A DNA stretch of 64,000 nucleotides, taken from Plantimonas leprariae. GTDB lineage: Bacteria > Pseudomonadota > Alphaproteobacteria > Rhizobiales > Rhizobiaceae. The notes beneath the pieces are model-generated. The model was not told where the DNA came from. It did not search any database and saw nothing but the letters and a program-made list of their open reading frames with translations. The stretch spans positions 124,001-188,000 of the forward strand of contig NZ_VZDO01000001.1 in the NCBI RefSeq assembly GCF_008802405.1, written 5' to 3'. A program made the translations under genes and the position numbers. Shown in pieces: positions 54,652-63,117 of the stretch (position 1 is the first letter of the stretch; each line of letters begins with the position of its first letter).

Positions 54652-55653
54652 ATGAAGACGCTGCTCGCATCGACCTGTCTCGCCGTCGGCCTCCTTGCGG
54701 CCGCGGGTGCCGCTTCCGCCGCCGAATGCGGCGACGTCACCATCGCCAGCATGAACTGGCAGTCGGCGGAGGTGATGTCGAACGTCGACAAGATCATCCT
54801 CAGCGAGGGCTACGGCTGCAACGCCGAGATCACCACCGGCGACACGGTGCCGACCATCACGTCCATGGTCGAGAAGGGCGAGCCGGACATCGCGCCGGAA
54901 GGCTGGATCGACCTCCTGCCGGACGTGGTGAAGCGCGGTCTCGACGAGGGCAAGATCGTGGAAGCCGCGAAGTCCCTGCCGGACGGCGGCAACCAGGGCT
55001 GGTGGATCCCGAAATACGTCGCCGACCAGCATCCCGACCTCAAGACCATCGGCGACGTCCTGAAGCATCCGGACCTCTTCCCGGGGCCGGAGGACAAGTC
55101 GAAGGGCGCGATCTACAACGGCCCGCAGGGCTGGGGCGGCACGGTGGTGACGACGCAGCTCTACAAGGCCTTCGACGCCGAGAAGGCCGGCTTCACGCTG
55201 GTCGACACAGGCTCGGCCGCCGGTCTCGACGGTTCGATCGCCAAGGCCTACGAGCGCAAAGAGCCCTGGGTCGGCTACTACTGGGCTCCGACCTCGCTCC
55301 TCGGCAAGTACGAGATGGTGAAGCTCGACGCCGGCGTTCCCGAGGACGCCGCCGAATGGAAGCGCTGCAACACCGTCGCCGACTGCCCGGACCCGAAGCC
55401 GAATTCCTGGCCGGTGGACCGGGTGTTCACGCTGGTCGCCAAGCCCTTCGCCGACAAGGCCGGCCCGGACGTGATGGGCTATCTCGGGAAGCGCGCCTGG
55501 TCGAACGACACCGTCAACAAGCTGATGGCCTGGATGACCGACAACCAGGCCACCGGCGAGGACGGCGCGAAGTACTTCTTGAAGAACAACGAGGACCTCT
55601 GGACGAAGTGGGTCTCGCCGGAGGCCGCCGAGAAGATCAAGTCCTCGCTCTGA
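54652..55653 (+). CDS. Quaternary-amine (glycine betaine/choline-type) ABC binding protein
   Basis: 333 residues with a Sec signal peptide (MKTLLASTCLAVGLLAAAGAASA, then AECGDV). OpuAC-type fold: VTIASMNWQSAEVMSNVDKIIL, GDTVPTITSMVEKGEPDIAPEGW, GYYWAPTSLLGKYEMV. Tryptophans such as those in APEGWID, GWWIP and GYYWAP are suited to cation-pi binding of a trimethylammonium group. AGGAGGAA gives a very strong ribosome binding site. Two cysteine pairs may form disulfides. First gene of a three-gene operon; a strong hairpin follows it. Confidence 0.9.
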   Translation: MKTLLASTCLAVGLLAAAGAASAAECGDVTIASMNWQSAEVMSNVDKIILSEGYGCNAEITTGDTVPTITSMVEKGEPDIAPEGWIDLLPDVVKRGLDEGKIVEAAKSLPDGGNQGWWIPKYVADQHPDLKTIGDVLKHPDLFPGPEDKSKGAIYNGPQGWGGTVVTTQLYKAFDAEKAGFTLVDTGSAAGLDGSIAKAYERKEPWVGYYWAPTSLLGKYEMVKLDAGVPEDAAEWKRCNTVADCPDPKPNSWPVDRVFTLVAKPFADKAGPDVMGYLGKRAWSNDTVNKLMAWMTDNQATGEDGAKYFLKNNEDLWTKWVSPEAAEKIKSSL

Positions 55654-55663
55654 CATCCCGCAG

Positions 55664-55696
55664 GGGACGGCGGATCACGCCTCCGCCGTCCCTCTT
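55664..55696 (+). terminator. Strong hairpin between binding-protein and permease genes
   Basis: An 11-bp perfect stem, GGGACGGCGGA (55664-55674) with TCCGCCGTCCC (55682-55692), then TCTT. It probably acts as a partial terminator and 3' stabiliser, keeping binding-protein mRNA above permease mRNA, a common device in binding-protein-dependent importers. Confidence 0.65.
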
Positions 55697-55765
55697 GCCA
55701 AGCCTCTCGAACTCCCGCAAGCTTCGCTGCGCCGGCGCGGTGCCCCATCGGAAAGGGCTCGATCG

Positions 55766-56653
55766 ATGGACTGGCTTTCCTCGTTCCCGCACATGAACGA
55801 CGACACGCTGCGCGTCGTGAAGAAGGGCATCGACGACGGGTTCCGCACCTTCACCCGCGCCTACGGCGACGGCATCGAGGCGCTGTTCTCGCCGCTCCAG
55901 ACCTTCCTGATCTGGGCCGAGCGCCTCCTCACCCAGACGCCCTGGCCGATCGTCCTCCTCGCCATCGCGGCCATCGCCTTCCTCGCCAGCCGCTCCTGGA
56001 AGATCACGCTCGGCACCGTCGTGACGCTGCTCCTGATCGGCTGGTTCGACATGTGGACCGACACGATGCGCACGATCTCGATGATCTTCGTGTGCACCGT
56101 CATCGCGATCCTCGTCGGCCTGCCGATCGGCATCCTGATGGCGCGCTCCGACCGTCTGCGCGGCGCGGTGAACCCGGTGCTCGACGTGATGCAGACCATG
56201 CCGAGCTTCGTCTACCTGATCCCCGTCGTGATGCTGCTCGGCATCGGGCGGGTGCCGGGCGTCATCGCGGTGGTGATCTACGCCATCCCGCCGATGATCC
56301 GTCTGACCGACCTCGGCATTCGCCTCGTCGACCGCGACACGCTGGAGGCCGCCGACGCCTTCGGCTCCTCCGGGTGGCAGAAGCTCTGGAAGGTGCAGAT
56401 GCCGCTGGCGCTTCCCACCATCATGGCCGGCATCAACCAGACGATCATGATGGCGCTCGCCATGGTGGTGATCGCCTCGATGATCGGCGTGCAGGGTCTC
56501 GGCCAGCCGGTGCTGAAGGCGATCTCGAACCAGTACTTCACGCTCGGCGTCTTCAACGGCCTCGCGATCGTCGGCATCGCGATCATTTTCGACCGGGTCA
56601 GCCAGGCCTACGGCCGGCGGCTCCAGCGGCATCGGGAGACGGTCCATGCCTGA
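55766..56653 (+). CDS. Glycine betaine/choline-type ABC transporter permease (ProW-like)
   Basis: 295 residues, about six or seven membrane helices. Typical OpuAB/ProW core: VLDVMQTMPSFVYLIPVVMLLGIGRVPGVIAVVIYAIPPMIRLTDLGI and the coupling-loop EAADAFGSSGWQKLWKVQMPLALPTIMAG. The N-terminus DDGFRTFTRAYGDGIEALFSPLQ also fits ProW. It is the second gene of the operon; its 3' end overlaps the ATPase start by 8 nt. Confidence 0.93.
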   Translation: MDWLSSFPHMNDDTLRVVKKGIDDGFRTFTRAYGDGIEALFSPLQTFLIWAERLLTQTPWPIVLLAIAAIAFLASRSWKITLGTVVTLLLIGWFDMWTDTMRTISMIFVCTVIAILVGLPIGILMARSDRLRGAVNPVLDVMQTMPSFVYLIPVVMLLGIGRVPGVIAVVIYAIPPMIRLTDLGIRLVDRDTLEAADAFGSSGWQKLWKVQMPLALPTIMAGINQTIMMALAMVVIASMIGVQGLGQPVLKAISNQYFTLGVFNGLAIVGIAIIFDRVSQAYGRRLQRHRETVHA

Positions 56654-57800
56654 GACGACCGCCCCCTCGATCGAGATCCGCCATCTCTACAAGATCTTCG
56701 GCGCGAACGGGCAAGCGCATGTCGAGGCCGTCAAGGCCGGCATGACGAAGGCGGAGCTGAACGCGAAGACCGGTCACGTGCTCGGCCTTCGCGACATCGG
56801 CATCGCCATGCCGGGCGGCGCCGTCCAGGTGATCATGGGCCTGTCGGGCTCGGGCAAGTCGACGCTGATCCGCCACGTCAACCGCCTGATCGATCCGACC
56901 AGCGGCGAGGTGGTGATCGACGGCACCGACGTCGTGAAGCTGAACCCGAAGGCGCTGCAGGAATTCCGCCGCCACAGGACGGCGATGGTGTTCCAGAAGT
57001 TCGCGCTCCTGCCGCACCGCAACGTCCTCGAGAACACGGTCTACGGCCTCGAGATCCAGGGCCTGCCGCGCGCGAAACAGGTTGATGCCGCGATGCGCTG
57101 GATCGAGCGCGTCGGGCTGAAGGGTTTCGAGCAGAAATATCCGAACCAGCTTTCCGGCGGCATGCAGCAGCGCGTCGGCCTCGCCCGCGCGCTCGCCAAC
57201 GACGCGCCGATCCTCCTGATGGACGAGGCCTTCTCGGCGCTCGACCCCTTGATCCGCACCGACATGCAGACGGTGCTGCTCGACATCCAGAAGGACGTTC
57301 GCAAGACCATCGTCTTCATCACCCACGACCTCGACGAGGCGCTGCGGCTCGGCGACCGGATCGCGATCCTGCGCGACGGCGAGATGGTGCAGCAGGGCAC
57401 GCGGCAGGACATCGTGCTCCGGCCCGCCGACGACTACATCGCCGAATTCGTCCGGCACGTGAACCGCGGCCGCGTCATCGCGGTGGAGGGCGTGATGACG
57501 CCGGGCCGCGATGCCGTGCCGACCGCCGCCACCGTCGCGGCCGGGACGACGCTGGAAGCGGCGGCCGAAGTGCTGGCGCACTCCACCGAAGACGCGCTCG
57601 ACGTCGTCGACGGGAGCGGCGAGCGGATCGGCCGCATCACGCTTCGCCAGATCGTCGCCGCGATGGCGACGCCGCACGGGGCGAAGCCCGCGAGCGTCGC
57701 ACCCACTGAGCCGGACGTCGCCCCCCCGCCGATCGACGACGAGACGCTGCCGCCGCTGGAGAACATCGGCCGCAGCGTTGTGCGCGCCCAGGCTGGCTGA
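56646..57800 (+). CDS. Glycine betaine/choline-type ABC transporter ATPase (ProV-like)
   Basis: 384 residues. Walker A GLSGSGKST, Q-loop MVFQKFALLPHRNV, signature LSGGMQQR, Walker B ILLMDEAFSALD and switch ITHDLDEAL. The LEIQGLPRAKQVDAAMRWIERVGL segment is typical of ProV/OpuAA. The C-terminus from about residue 285 looks like a single, reduced CBS-type module (TTLEAAAEVLAHSTEDALDVVDGSGERIGRIT) and then a Pro-rich tail; full-length ProV carries paired CBS domains that sense ionic strength. Osmotic activation is therefore possible but not assured. Confidence 0.93.
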   Translation: MPETTAPSIEIRHLYKIFGANGQAHVEAVKAGMTKAELNAKTGHVLGLRDIGIAMPGGAVQVIMGLSGSGKSTLIRHVNRLIDPTSGEVVIDGTDVVKLNPKALQEFRRHRTAMVFQKFALLPHRNVLENTVYGLEIQGLPRAKQVDAAMRWIERVGLKGFEQKYPNQLSGGMQQRVGLARALANDAPILLMDEAFSALDPLIRTDMQTVLLDIQKDVRKTIVFITHDLDEALRLGDRIAILRDGEMVQQGTRQDIVLRPADDYIAEFVRHVNRGRVIAVEGVMTPGRDAVPTAATVAAGTTLEAAAEVLAHSTEDALDVVDGSGERIGRITLRQIVAAMATPHGAKPASVAPTEPDVAPPPIDDETLPPLENIGRSVVRAQAG

Positions 57801-57806
57801 CGGGAT

Positions 57807-58703
57807 TTGCGCATTCTCGTGACAGGGGCCGGCGGCTTCGTCGGCCGGCACTTCATGGCGCGCGCGCTGGCCGCCGGGCACGAGGCGGTCACCCTGCCCC
57901 GGCGCGCCGACGGCAACGGTTTCTTGCCTGACTGGCCGGACGGCGTGGAAGGCGTCGTCCATCTCGCCGCCCTCAACCCGCGTCGCGGCGACCCGGACGC
58001 GCGGAACCTCGTGGCGCTCCGCCGTGCCAATGTCGAGGCGACGCGGGACCTCGCGGGCCGAGCGGCCCGCGCCGGCGTCCGGCGCATGGTCTTCGTCGGC
58101 AGCGCGGCCATCCATTCGCCGAATGGCGCGATACCGGTCTCGGAAGCGGATGCGCCCGCGCCGCGGACGCCCTACGCCCTCTCGAAGGCCGAAGCCGAAA
58201 CGGCCTTCTGGACGGCCTTGGCCGAACATCGCGGCATGACCGAAGGCGTGGTGCTGCGGCCGGTGACGGTGTTCGGGCCGGGCGCGCGGAATCTCACCGC
58301 GGCGCTCTCCCGGCTCGCCCGGACGCCGTTCCCACTGCCGCTCGGCGGGCTCGGGGAGCCGCGCTCGCTCGTCTGGGTCGAGAGCCTTTGCGACGCGATC
58401 CTCCTCGCGCTCGCCGCCGATGGAGCAGCCGGCGGCACCTTCCTCGTCGCCGACGACGGCCCGCTGGACCCGGCGGAGATCGTCGCGGCGCTGCGCGAAG
58501 GCGCGGGCCGGGCCCGGCGCGTGCTGCCCGCGCCAAGCGGCTTGGCGAAGGCCGCGGCCCGGCTCCTCGGCAAAGGGGACGCCTTCGCGACCGCGACGGG
58601 CGGGCTCGTCGTCAGCAATGCCCGAGCCCGGAACACGCTCGGCTGGAGGCCGGCGGAAGCGCGGGAAGCGCTGCGGGCGATGGCCGCCACCGGCGACCTC
58701 TAG
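57807..58703 (+). CDS. NAD-dependent epimerase/dehydratase (extended SDR)
   Basis: 298 residues from TTG 57807, the only initiator that keeps the Rossmann start RILVTGAGGFVGRHFMARAL. Extended-SDR features: GVVHLAALNPR, FVGSAAIHSPNG and YALSKAEAE (Tyr-x-x-x-Lys). A nucleotide-sugar epimerase or reductase is likely; the substrate is unknown. It starts 6 nt after the ABC ATPase stop, so it may be the operon's last gene. Its TAG shares the palindrome CTAG (58700-58703) with the stop of the convergent FAD gene. Confidence 0.88.
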   Translation: MRILVTGAGGFVGRHFMARALAAGHEAVTLPRRADGNGFLPDWPDGVEGVVHLAALNPRRGDPDARNLVALRRANVEATRDLAGRAARAGVRRMVFVGSAAIHSPNGAIPVSEADAPAPRTPYALSKAEAETAFWTALAEHRGMTEGVVLRPVTVFGPGARNLTAALSRLARTPFPLPLGGLGEPRSLVWVESLCDAILLALAADGAAGGTFLVADDGPLDPAEIVAALREGAGRARRVLPAPSGLAKAAARLLGKGDAFATATGGLVVSNARARNTLGWRPAEAREALRAMAATGDL

Positions 58704-60028
58704 AACCCCCCGTCGATCACGGCGGGCCGCCCTTCCGAGAAGCGCTCGAAGCGGAAGGGCGCAGGGTCGACCACGGGATCGTCGCCCGCGACGATGTCCG
58801 CCATCAGCCGCCCGGCCCCGGGTCCGATGCCGAAGCCGTGTCCGGAAAAGCCGGTGGCGACGAAGAAGCCGGAGAGGCTCGGCACGCCGGAGATCACCGG
58901 CACCGCGTCCGGCGTCACGTCGATGAGGCCACCCCAGCGCCGCACCTCGCGCGCGCCGGCGAAGGCGGCGTCGGAGGCCCGGAAGGCCGCAAAGGCGTAG
59001 TCCAGCAGCTTGCCGTCCGGCTCTGGATCGAGGACGCGCGCGCGCTCGAACGGCGAGACCGCATCGAGCGCCCAGCGCTTCGGCGTCCGCCATTCGTCGA
59101 GGAAGCGGCCGGAAAGGCGGAGCTTCAGTCCCTTGCGCTCAGCTCGCAGCGCCGGCAGGAACGGGCGGAACAAGCGGAACGAGTCCGGCACGAGGTCCAC
59201 CGTCGACAGCCCGCCATGCGCGACGTTGTAGCCGCCGTCCGCGCGGCGACGGAAGGCGAAGTCGGACCCCGCCGCCGATGTGTCCGGCCCGTCCGCGATC
59301 GGCGCGGTCCTTAAGACGGAGCCGAGGACCTTGAGCTGCGGCAGGTCGAGACCATGGTTGCCGCAGAACAGCCGCGACCAAGCGCCTCCCGCCAGCACCG
59401 CCGCCCGGGCGCGGATGGGTCCGCGCTCCGTCACGACGCCCGACACGCGCCCACCTTCCGTCTCGACCCCACGCACCGCGCAATCCGTCAGGACGGTGCC
59501 GCCGGCACTCGCGAAGGCCGCCGCGATGGCGGGCGCCGCCCGCGCCGGCTCGGCGCGCCCGTCGCTCGCCGTGTAGAGCGCCCCCGCGACCGGACGTTTC
59601 AGTCCCGGCAGCAGCGCCCGCACCTCGTCCGCACCGATGAGCCGCGAGCCGATCTGGTGCAGCCTCGAATGCTCGAGCCAGGGCTCGTACCGGTCCATCT
59701 CGGCTTTCGTCTCGCAGAGATAGAGGATGCCGCAGGCGCGAAACCCCGTGTCGCCGCCCGTCAGTTCGTCCATCCGCCGCCAGAGCCGCAGCGATTCCTG
59801 GATCAGCGGGATTTCGCGGTGGTCGCGCCCCATCGCCCGGCACCAGCCCCAGTTCCGGCTCGACTGCTCGCCGGCGATCCGCCCCTTCTCGCAGAGGACG
59901 ACGCGCAGACCCTTGCGGCGCAGGAAGAAGGCGGTGGAAACGCCCGCGATGCCGCCGCCGATCACGACGACGTCCGCCTCCGCGGGCATGGCGGGGTGGC
60001 TTTCGACGGGATCGACATCGGGAGACAT
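58700..60028 (-). CDS. FAD-dependent amine oxidoreductase (DadA/DAO family)
   Basis: 442 residues. The dinucleotide loop VVVIGGGIAGVSTAFFLRRKG (about residues 20-40), then EQSSRNWGWCRAMGRDHREIPLI and the C-terminal ATGFSGHGFGIGPGAGRLMADIV. The latter is the DAO-type second FAD motif. The family includes D-amino-acid dehydrogenases, glycine/sarcosine oxidases and opine-type oxidases. Proximity to a betaine transporter makes a methylated-glycine substrate attractive, but it lies on the opposite strand and this is inference. Start chosen at ATG 60028. Confidence 0.88.
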   Translation of the reverse strand: MSPDVDPVESHPAMPAEADVVVIGGGIAGVSTAFFLRRKGLRVVLCEKGRIAGEQSSRNWGWCRAMGRDHREIPLIQESLRLWRRMDELTGGDTGFRACGILYLCETKAEMDRYEPWLEHSRLHQIGSRLIGADEVRALLPGLKRPVAGALYTASDGRAEPARAAPAIAAAFASAGGTVLTDCAVRGVETEGGRVSGVVTERGPIRARAAVLAGGAWSRLFCGNHGLDLPQLKVLGSVLRTAPIADGPDTSAAGSDFAFRRRADGGYNVAHGGLSTVDLVPDSFRLFRPFLPALRAERKGLKLRLSGRFLDEWRTPKRWALDAVSPFERARVLDPEPDGKLLDYAFAAFRASDAAFAGAREVRRWGGLIDVTPDAVPVISGVPSLSGFFVATGFSGHGFGIGPGAGRLMADIVAGDDPVVDPAPFRFERFSEGRPAVIDGGF

Positions 60029-60140
60029 GGTGCCGATCTACTGCATCGGCCGGCGGAATCGAAGGGGCGGCGCGCGAACCGGCTTGCATTGCGCCGGCCA
60101 GCGTGATGCGGAGGAACCGCACCGGAAGACCAACCGCCTC

Positions 60141-61247
60141 ATGCCGCATCCCGCCGGCGGAGCGGCACCGCTCCCCTGGCGGCGCTGGCTCGCGCTCCTC
60201 GTCCTTTCCGCCGCCTTCGCCGGCCTTCTCGAACTCGCCGGGCTGCCGGCGGCGCTGCTGCTCGGGCCGATGCTGGTGGGCATCATCGTGTCGACGACCG
60301 GCCGGCCGCTGCGCGTGCCGAATCTCCCCTTCACGGCGGCGCAGGCGCTGATCGGCTGCCTGATCGCCGCCTCGATCACGCCCGGCATCCTGGCGACGGT
60401 CGCGGCGGAATGGCCGCTCTTCGTCGGTGTCACCGCCTCGACGATCCTCGTCAGCGCCCTCATCGGCTACGCGCTCGCCCGCTGGCAGGTCCTACCCGGC
60501 ACGGTCGCGGTCTGGGGCTCATCGCCGGGCGCGGCGAGCGCGATGGTGATCATGGCGCAGGCCTATGGTGCGGATGCGCGCCTCGTCGCGGTGATGACCT
60601 ATACGCGCGTCGTCGCCGTTTCGGTGGTGGCGTCGGTCCTGTCGCTGCTGTTCGCGGGTCCGAGTTCAGCGCCCTCACCAGGGCCATCCGCCCTCTTCCC
60701 GATCGATCCGGCGCATCTCGCCGGCGTTCTCGCGGTCGCCGCGGCAGGCGTCGTGCTGGGCCGGCTGGCGCGCCTGCCCGCCGGCGGGCTCGTCGGTCCG
60801 ATGCTCGTCGGCGCGGGACTGAACGTCGCCGGGGTGTTCGATCCGCATCCGCCGCAGGTCCTGCTCGGCCTCGCCTATGCCGTGGTCGGCTGGCGCATCG
60901 GCCTGAACTTCACGCGCGAGACGGTGGCGGCCGCGGCGAAGGCCCTGCCGCGCATCCTCCTCGCGATGCTGCTCCTCATCGCCTTCTGCGGCGGACTGGC
61001 GCTGCTGCTCGTCCGTTTCGGCGGCATCGAGCCCGTCACCGCCTATCTCGCGACGAGCCCGGGCGGCATGGATTCCGTCGCGATCATCGCGGCGAACTCC
61101 AACGTCGACCGCCCCTTCGTGATGGCGTTGCAGGCGTTGCGCTTCTTCGCCGTTCTCGCCGGCGGACCGGCGCTGGCGCGCTTCGTCGCCAAGCGCCACC
61201 TGGCGCGCGAAAAGCGCCGAGAGACGGTCAGTCCACCGCCACCATGA
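60141..61247 (+). CDS. AbrB-family membrane protein (putative ammonia monooxygenase/transporter-like)
   Basis: 368 residues from ATG 60141; about ten membrane helices arranged as two repeats. GLPAALLLGPMLVGIIVSTTGRPLRVP in the first half and RLPAGGLVGPMLVGAGLNVAGVFDP in the second, plus WGSSPGAASAMVIMAQAYGAD and ATSPGGMDSVAIIAANS, are the AbrB duplication signatures (TIGR03082 type). The family name is historical; function unsettled, transport or regulation proposed. The 3' end overlaps the convergent Mop gene by 20 nt. Confidence 0.9.
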   Translation: MPHPAGGAAPLPWRRWLALLVLSAAFAGLLELAGLPAALLLGPMLVGIIVSTTGRPLRVPNLPFTAAQALIGCLIAASITPGILATVAAEWPLFVGVTASTILVSALIGYALARWQVLPGTVAVWGSSPGAASAMVIMAQAYGADARLVAVMTYTRVVAVSVVASVLSLLFAGPSSAPSPGPSALFPIDPAHLAGVLAVAAAGVVLGRLARLPAGGLVGPMLVGAGLNVAGVFDPHPPQVLLGLAYAVVGWRIGLNFTRETVAAAAKALPRILLAMLLLIAFCGGLALLLVRFGGIEPVTAYLATSPGGMDSVAIIAANSNVDRPFVMALQALRFFAVLAGGPALARFVAKRHLAREKRRETVSPPPP

Positions 61248-61434
61248 CGTCCGACGCCTTCACCACGGCATAGGCTTCCTTCCCGGCCGCAAGCCCAAGT
61301 TCGTCCACCGCCTGATTGGTGATCGAGGCGGTGACGATCGTGCCGCCGACATCAATGCGGACATGCGCCGTCGTCGCGCCCTTCTCCACCGCGACCACGG
61401 TGCCCTTCAACTGGTTGCGTGCGCTGATCCGCAT
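61228..61434 (-). CDS. Molbindin-type (Mop) molybdate-binding protein
   Basis: 68 residues from ATG 61434. A single Mop/TOBE domain, MRISARNQLKGTVVAVEKGATTAHVRIDVGG to ITNQAVDELGLAAGKEAYAVVKASDVMV, the exact molbindin pattern. Such proteins store molybdate as a hexamer in the cytosol. Divergent from modABC across 156 nt, so probably part of the same molybdate response. An upstream in-frame ATG (61518) would add 28 residues unlike the family and is rejected. Confidence 0.92.
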   Translation of the reverse strand: MRISARNQLKGTVVAVEKGATTAHVRIDVGGTIVTASITNQAVDELGLAAGKEAYAVVKASDVMVAVD

Positions 61435-61590
61435 CCGGCGTCTCCTCGTGTTGCTGGCAAAGCCCCGTAGCGCGGTTGGGGCCGCCGACGCAATCCGCAG
61501 GTTTCGCTTGGATATCACGCTTCCCGAACCGCTCCTGCCGCTATATCTCCTCGGACATTCCGCTTCTCGAACCGTTCGGAGCCGCCCTCG

Positions 61591-62382
61591 ATGTTCTCGC
61601 GCAGATCGCTGATCGGATGCTGCCTCGCGCTTGCCGCCCTCGCAGGCCTGGGACTCGGCACGGTTCCCGCAGCCGAGGCCCAGGAGAAGGGGCCGGTGGT
61701 CTTCGCGGCGGCGAGCCTGAAGAACGCGCTCGACGACATCAACGCCGCCTGGAAGGCGGAAACCGGCAAGTCGGCGACGATTTCCTACGCCGCGTCCTCC
61801 GCTCTCGCGAAGCAGATCGAATCCGGCGCGCCCGCCGACGTGTTCTTCTCCGCCGACCTCGACTGGATGGACGCGCTCGCGAAGAAGGACCTGATCAAGG
61901 CCGACACCCGCAGGCAGCTTCTCGGCAACTCGATCGTGCTCGTCGGTCCAGCGGACGCCGCCGGCTCGATCGAGATCGCCAAGGGCTTTCCGCTGGCCGA
62001 GAAGCTCGGCGACGGCAAGCTCGCCATGGCCAGCGTCGACTCCGTGCCGGCCGGCAAGTACGGCAAGGCGGCGCTCCAGTCGCTCGGGGTCTGGGACGCG
62101 GTTTCACCGAAGGTCGCGCAGGCCGAGAACGTCCGCGCCGCGCTGCTCCTCGTCTCGCGCGGCGAAGCGCCGCTCGGCATTGTCTACAAGACCGACGCGG
62201 CGGCGGACAAGAACGTCAAGGTCGTCGGCACCTTCCCGGCCGACACGCACCCAGCCATCGTCTATCCGGTGGCGCTCACCGCTTCCGCGAAGGGCGATGA
62301 CGCGGCCGCCTTCCTGCGCTACATCGAAGGCGACAAGGCGAAGGCGCTGTTCGAGCGGCAGGGCTTCACGGTCTTGCGCTGA
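61591..62382 (+). CDS. modA: Molybdate-binding periplasmic protein ModA
   Basis: 263 residues with a signal peptide (MFSRRSLIGCCLALAALAGLGLGTVPAAEA). Mature ModA starts VVFAAASLKNALDDINAAW, has SYAASSALAKQIESGAPADVFFSADLDWM, and the conserved GSVDSVPAGKYG-like ASVDSVPAGKYGKAALQSLG. These bind the MoO4 oxyanion. First gene of modABC. A ModE half-site-like CGCTATAT lies at 61539-61546 in the 156-nt divergent region; this is weak evidence for ModE control. I see no clear promoter there. Confidence 0.96.
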   Translation: MFSRRSLIGCCLALAALAGLGLGTVPAAEAQEKGPVVFAAASLKNALDDINAAWKAETGKSATISYAASSALAKQIESGAPADVFFSADLDWMDALAKKDLIKADTRRQLLGNSIVLVGPADAAGSIEIAKGFPLAEKLGDGKLAMASVDSVPAGKYGKAALQSLGVWDAVSPKVAQAENVRAALLLVSRGEAPLGIVYKTDAAADKNVKVVGTFPADTHPAIVYPVALTASAKGDDAAAFLRYIEGDKAKALFERQGFTVLR

Positions 62383-62415
62383 GCGCCCGCCGACACCACC
62401 GGAAACGAGGATGGC

Positions 62416-63117
62416 TTGGAGTGGCTGACTCCTAGTCCCGAGGAATGGGTCGCCATCCGTCTGTCGATCCGCGTCTCGCTCGTCGCGATGGCGGGCAGCC
62501 TCGTGCCTGGCGTCGCGGTGGCGCTGCTCCTCGTGCGCGGCCGGTTTCCCGGCCGCTCGCTCCTCAACGGCCTCGTCCACCTGCCGCTGGTGCTGCCGCC
62601 GGTGGTGACGGGATACGTGCTCCTCCTCCTGTTCGGGCGACGCGGGCCGCTCGGCGCCTTCCTCGCCGAGCATTTCGGCCTCGTCTTCTCGTTCCGCTGG
62701 ACGGGTGCGGCGCTCGCCTGCGCCGTGATGGGCTTTCCGCTGCTGGTGCGCGCCGTGCGCCTGTCGATCGAGGCGGTGGACCGGCGGCTGGAGGAGGCCG
62801 CCGGCACGCTCGGCGCGTCGCCGCTTTTCGTCTTCGCCACCGTCACCCTGCCGCTGATCCTGCCGGGCGTGGTGGCGGGCATGATCCTCACCTTCGCCAA
62901 GGCGATGGGCGAGTTCGGCGCGACGATCACCTTCGTTTCCGCGATCCCGGGCGAGACGCAGACGCTGCCCGCCGCGATCTACGCCTTCACGCAGGTGCCC
63001 GGCGGCGATACCGGCGCGTTGCGCCTCACCCTCGTCTCGGTCGCGATCTCGATGGCGGCGCTGCTCGGCTCCGAGGTGCTCGCAGCGCGCGTCGGGCGCC
63101 GGGCGCACGCGACGTGA
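62416..63117 (+). CDS. modB: Molybdate ABC transporter permease ModB
   Basis: 233 residues from TTG 62416, which follows ACGAGG at good spacing (the nearby ATG at 62411 is out of frame). Five or six membrane helices; the EAA loop is EEAAGTLGASPLFVFATVTLPLILPG. AKAMGEFGATITFVSAIPGETQTLPAAIY is the ModB signature. 33 nt after modA; its stop overlaps the modC start. Confidence 0.95.
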   Translation: MEWLTPSPEEWVAIRLSIRVSLVAMAGSLVPGVAVALLLVRGRFPGRSLLNGLVHLPLVLPPVVTGYVLLLLFGRRGPLGAFLAEHFGLVFSFRWTGAALACAVMGFPLLVRAVRLSIEAVDRRLEEAAGTLGASPLFVFATVTLPLILPGVVAGMILTFAKAMGEFGATITFVSAIPGETQTLPAAIYAFTQVPGGDTGALRLTLVSVAISMAALLGSEVLAARVGRRAHAT

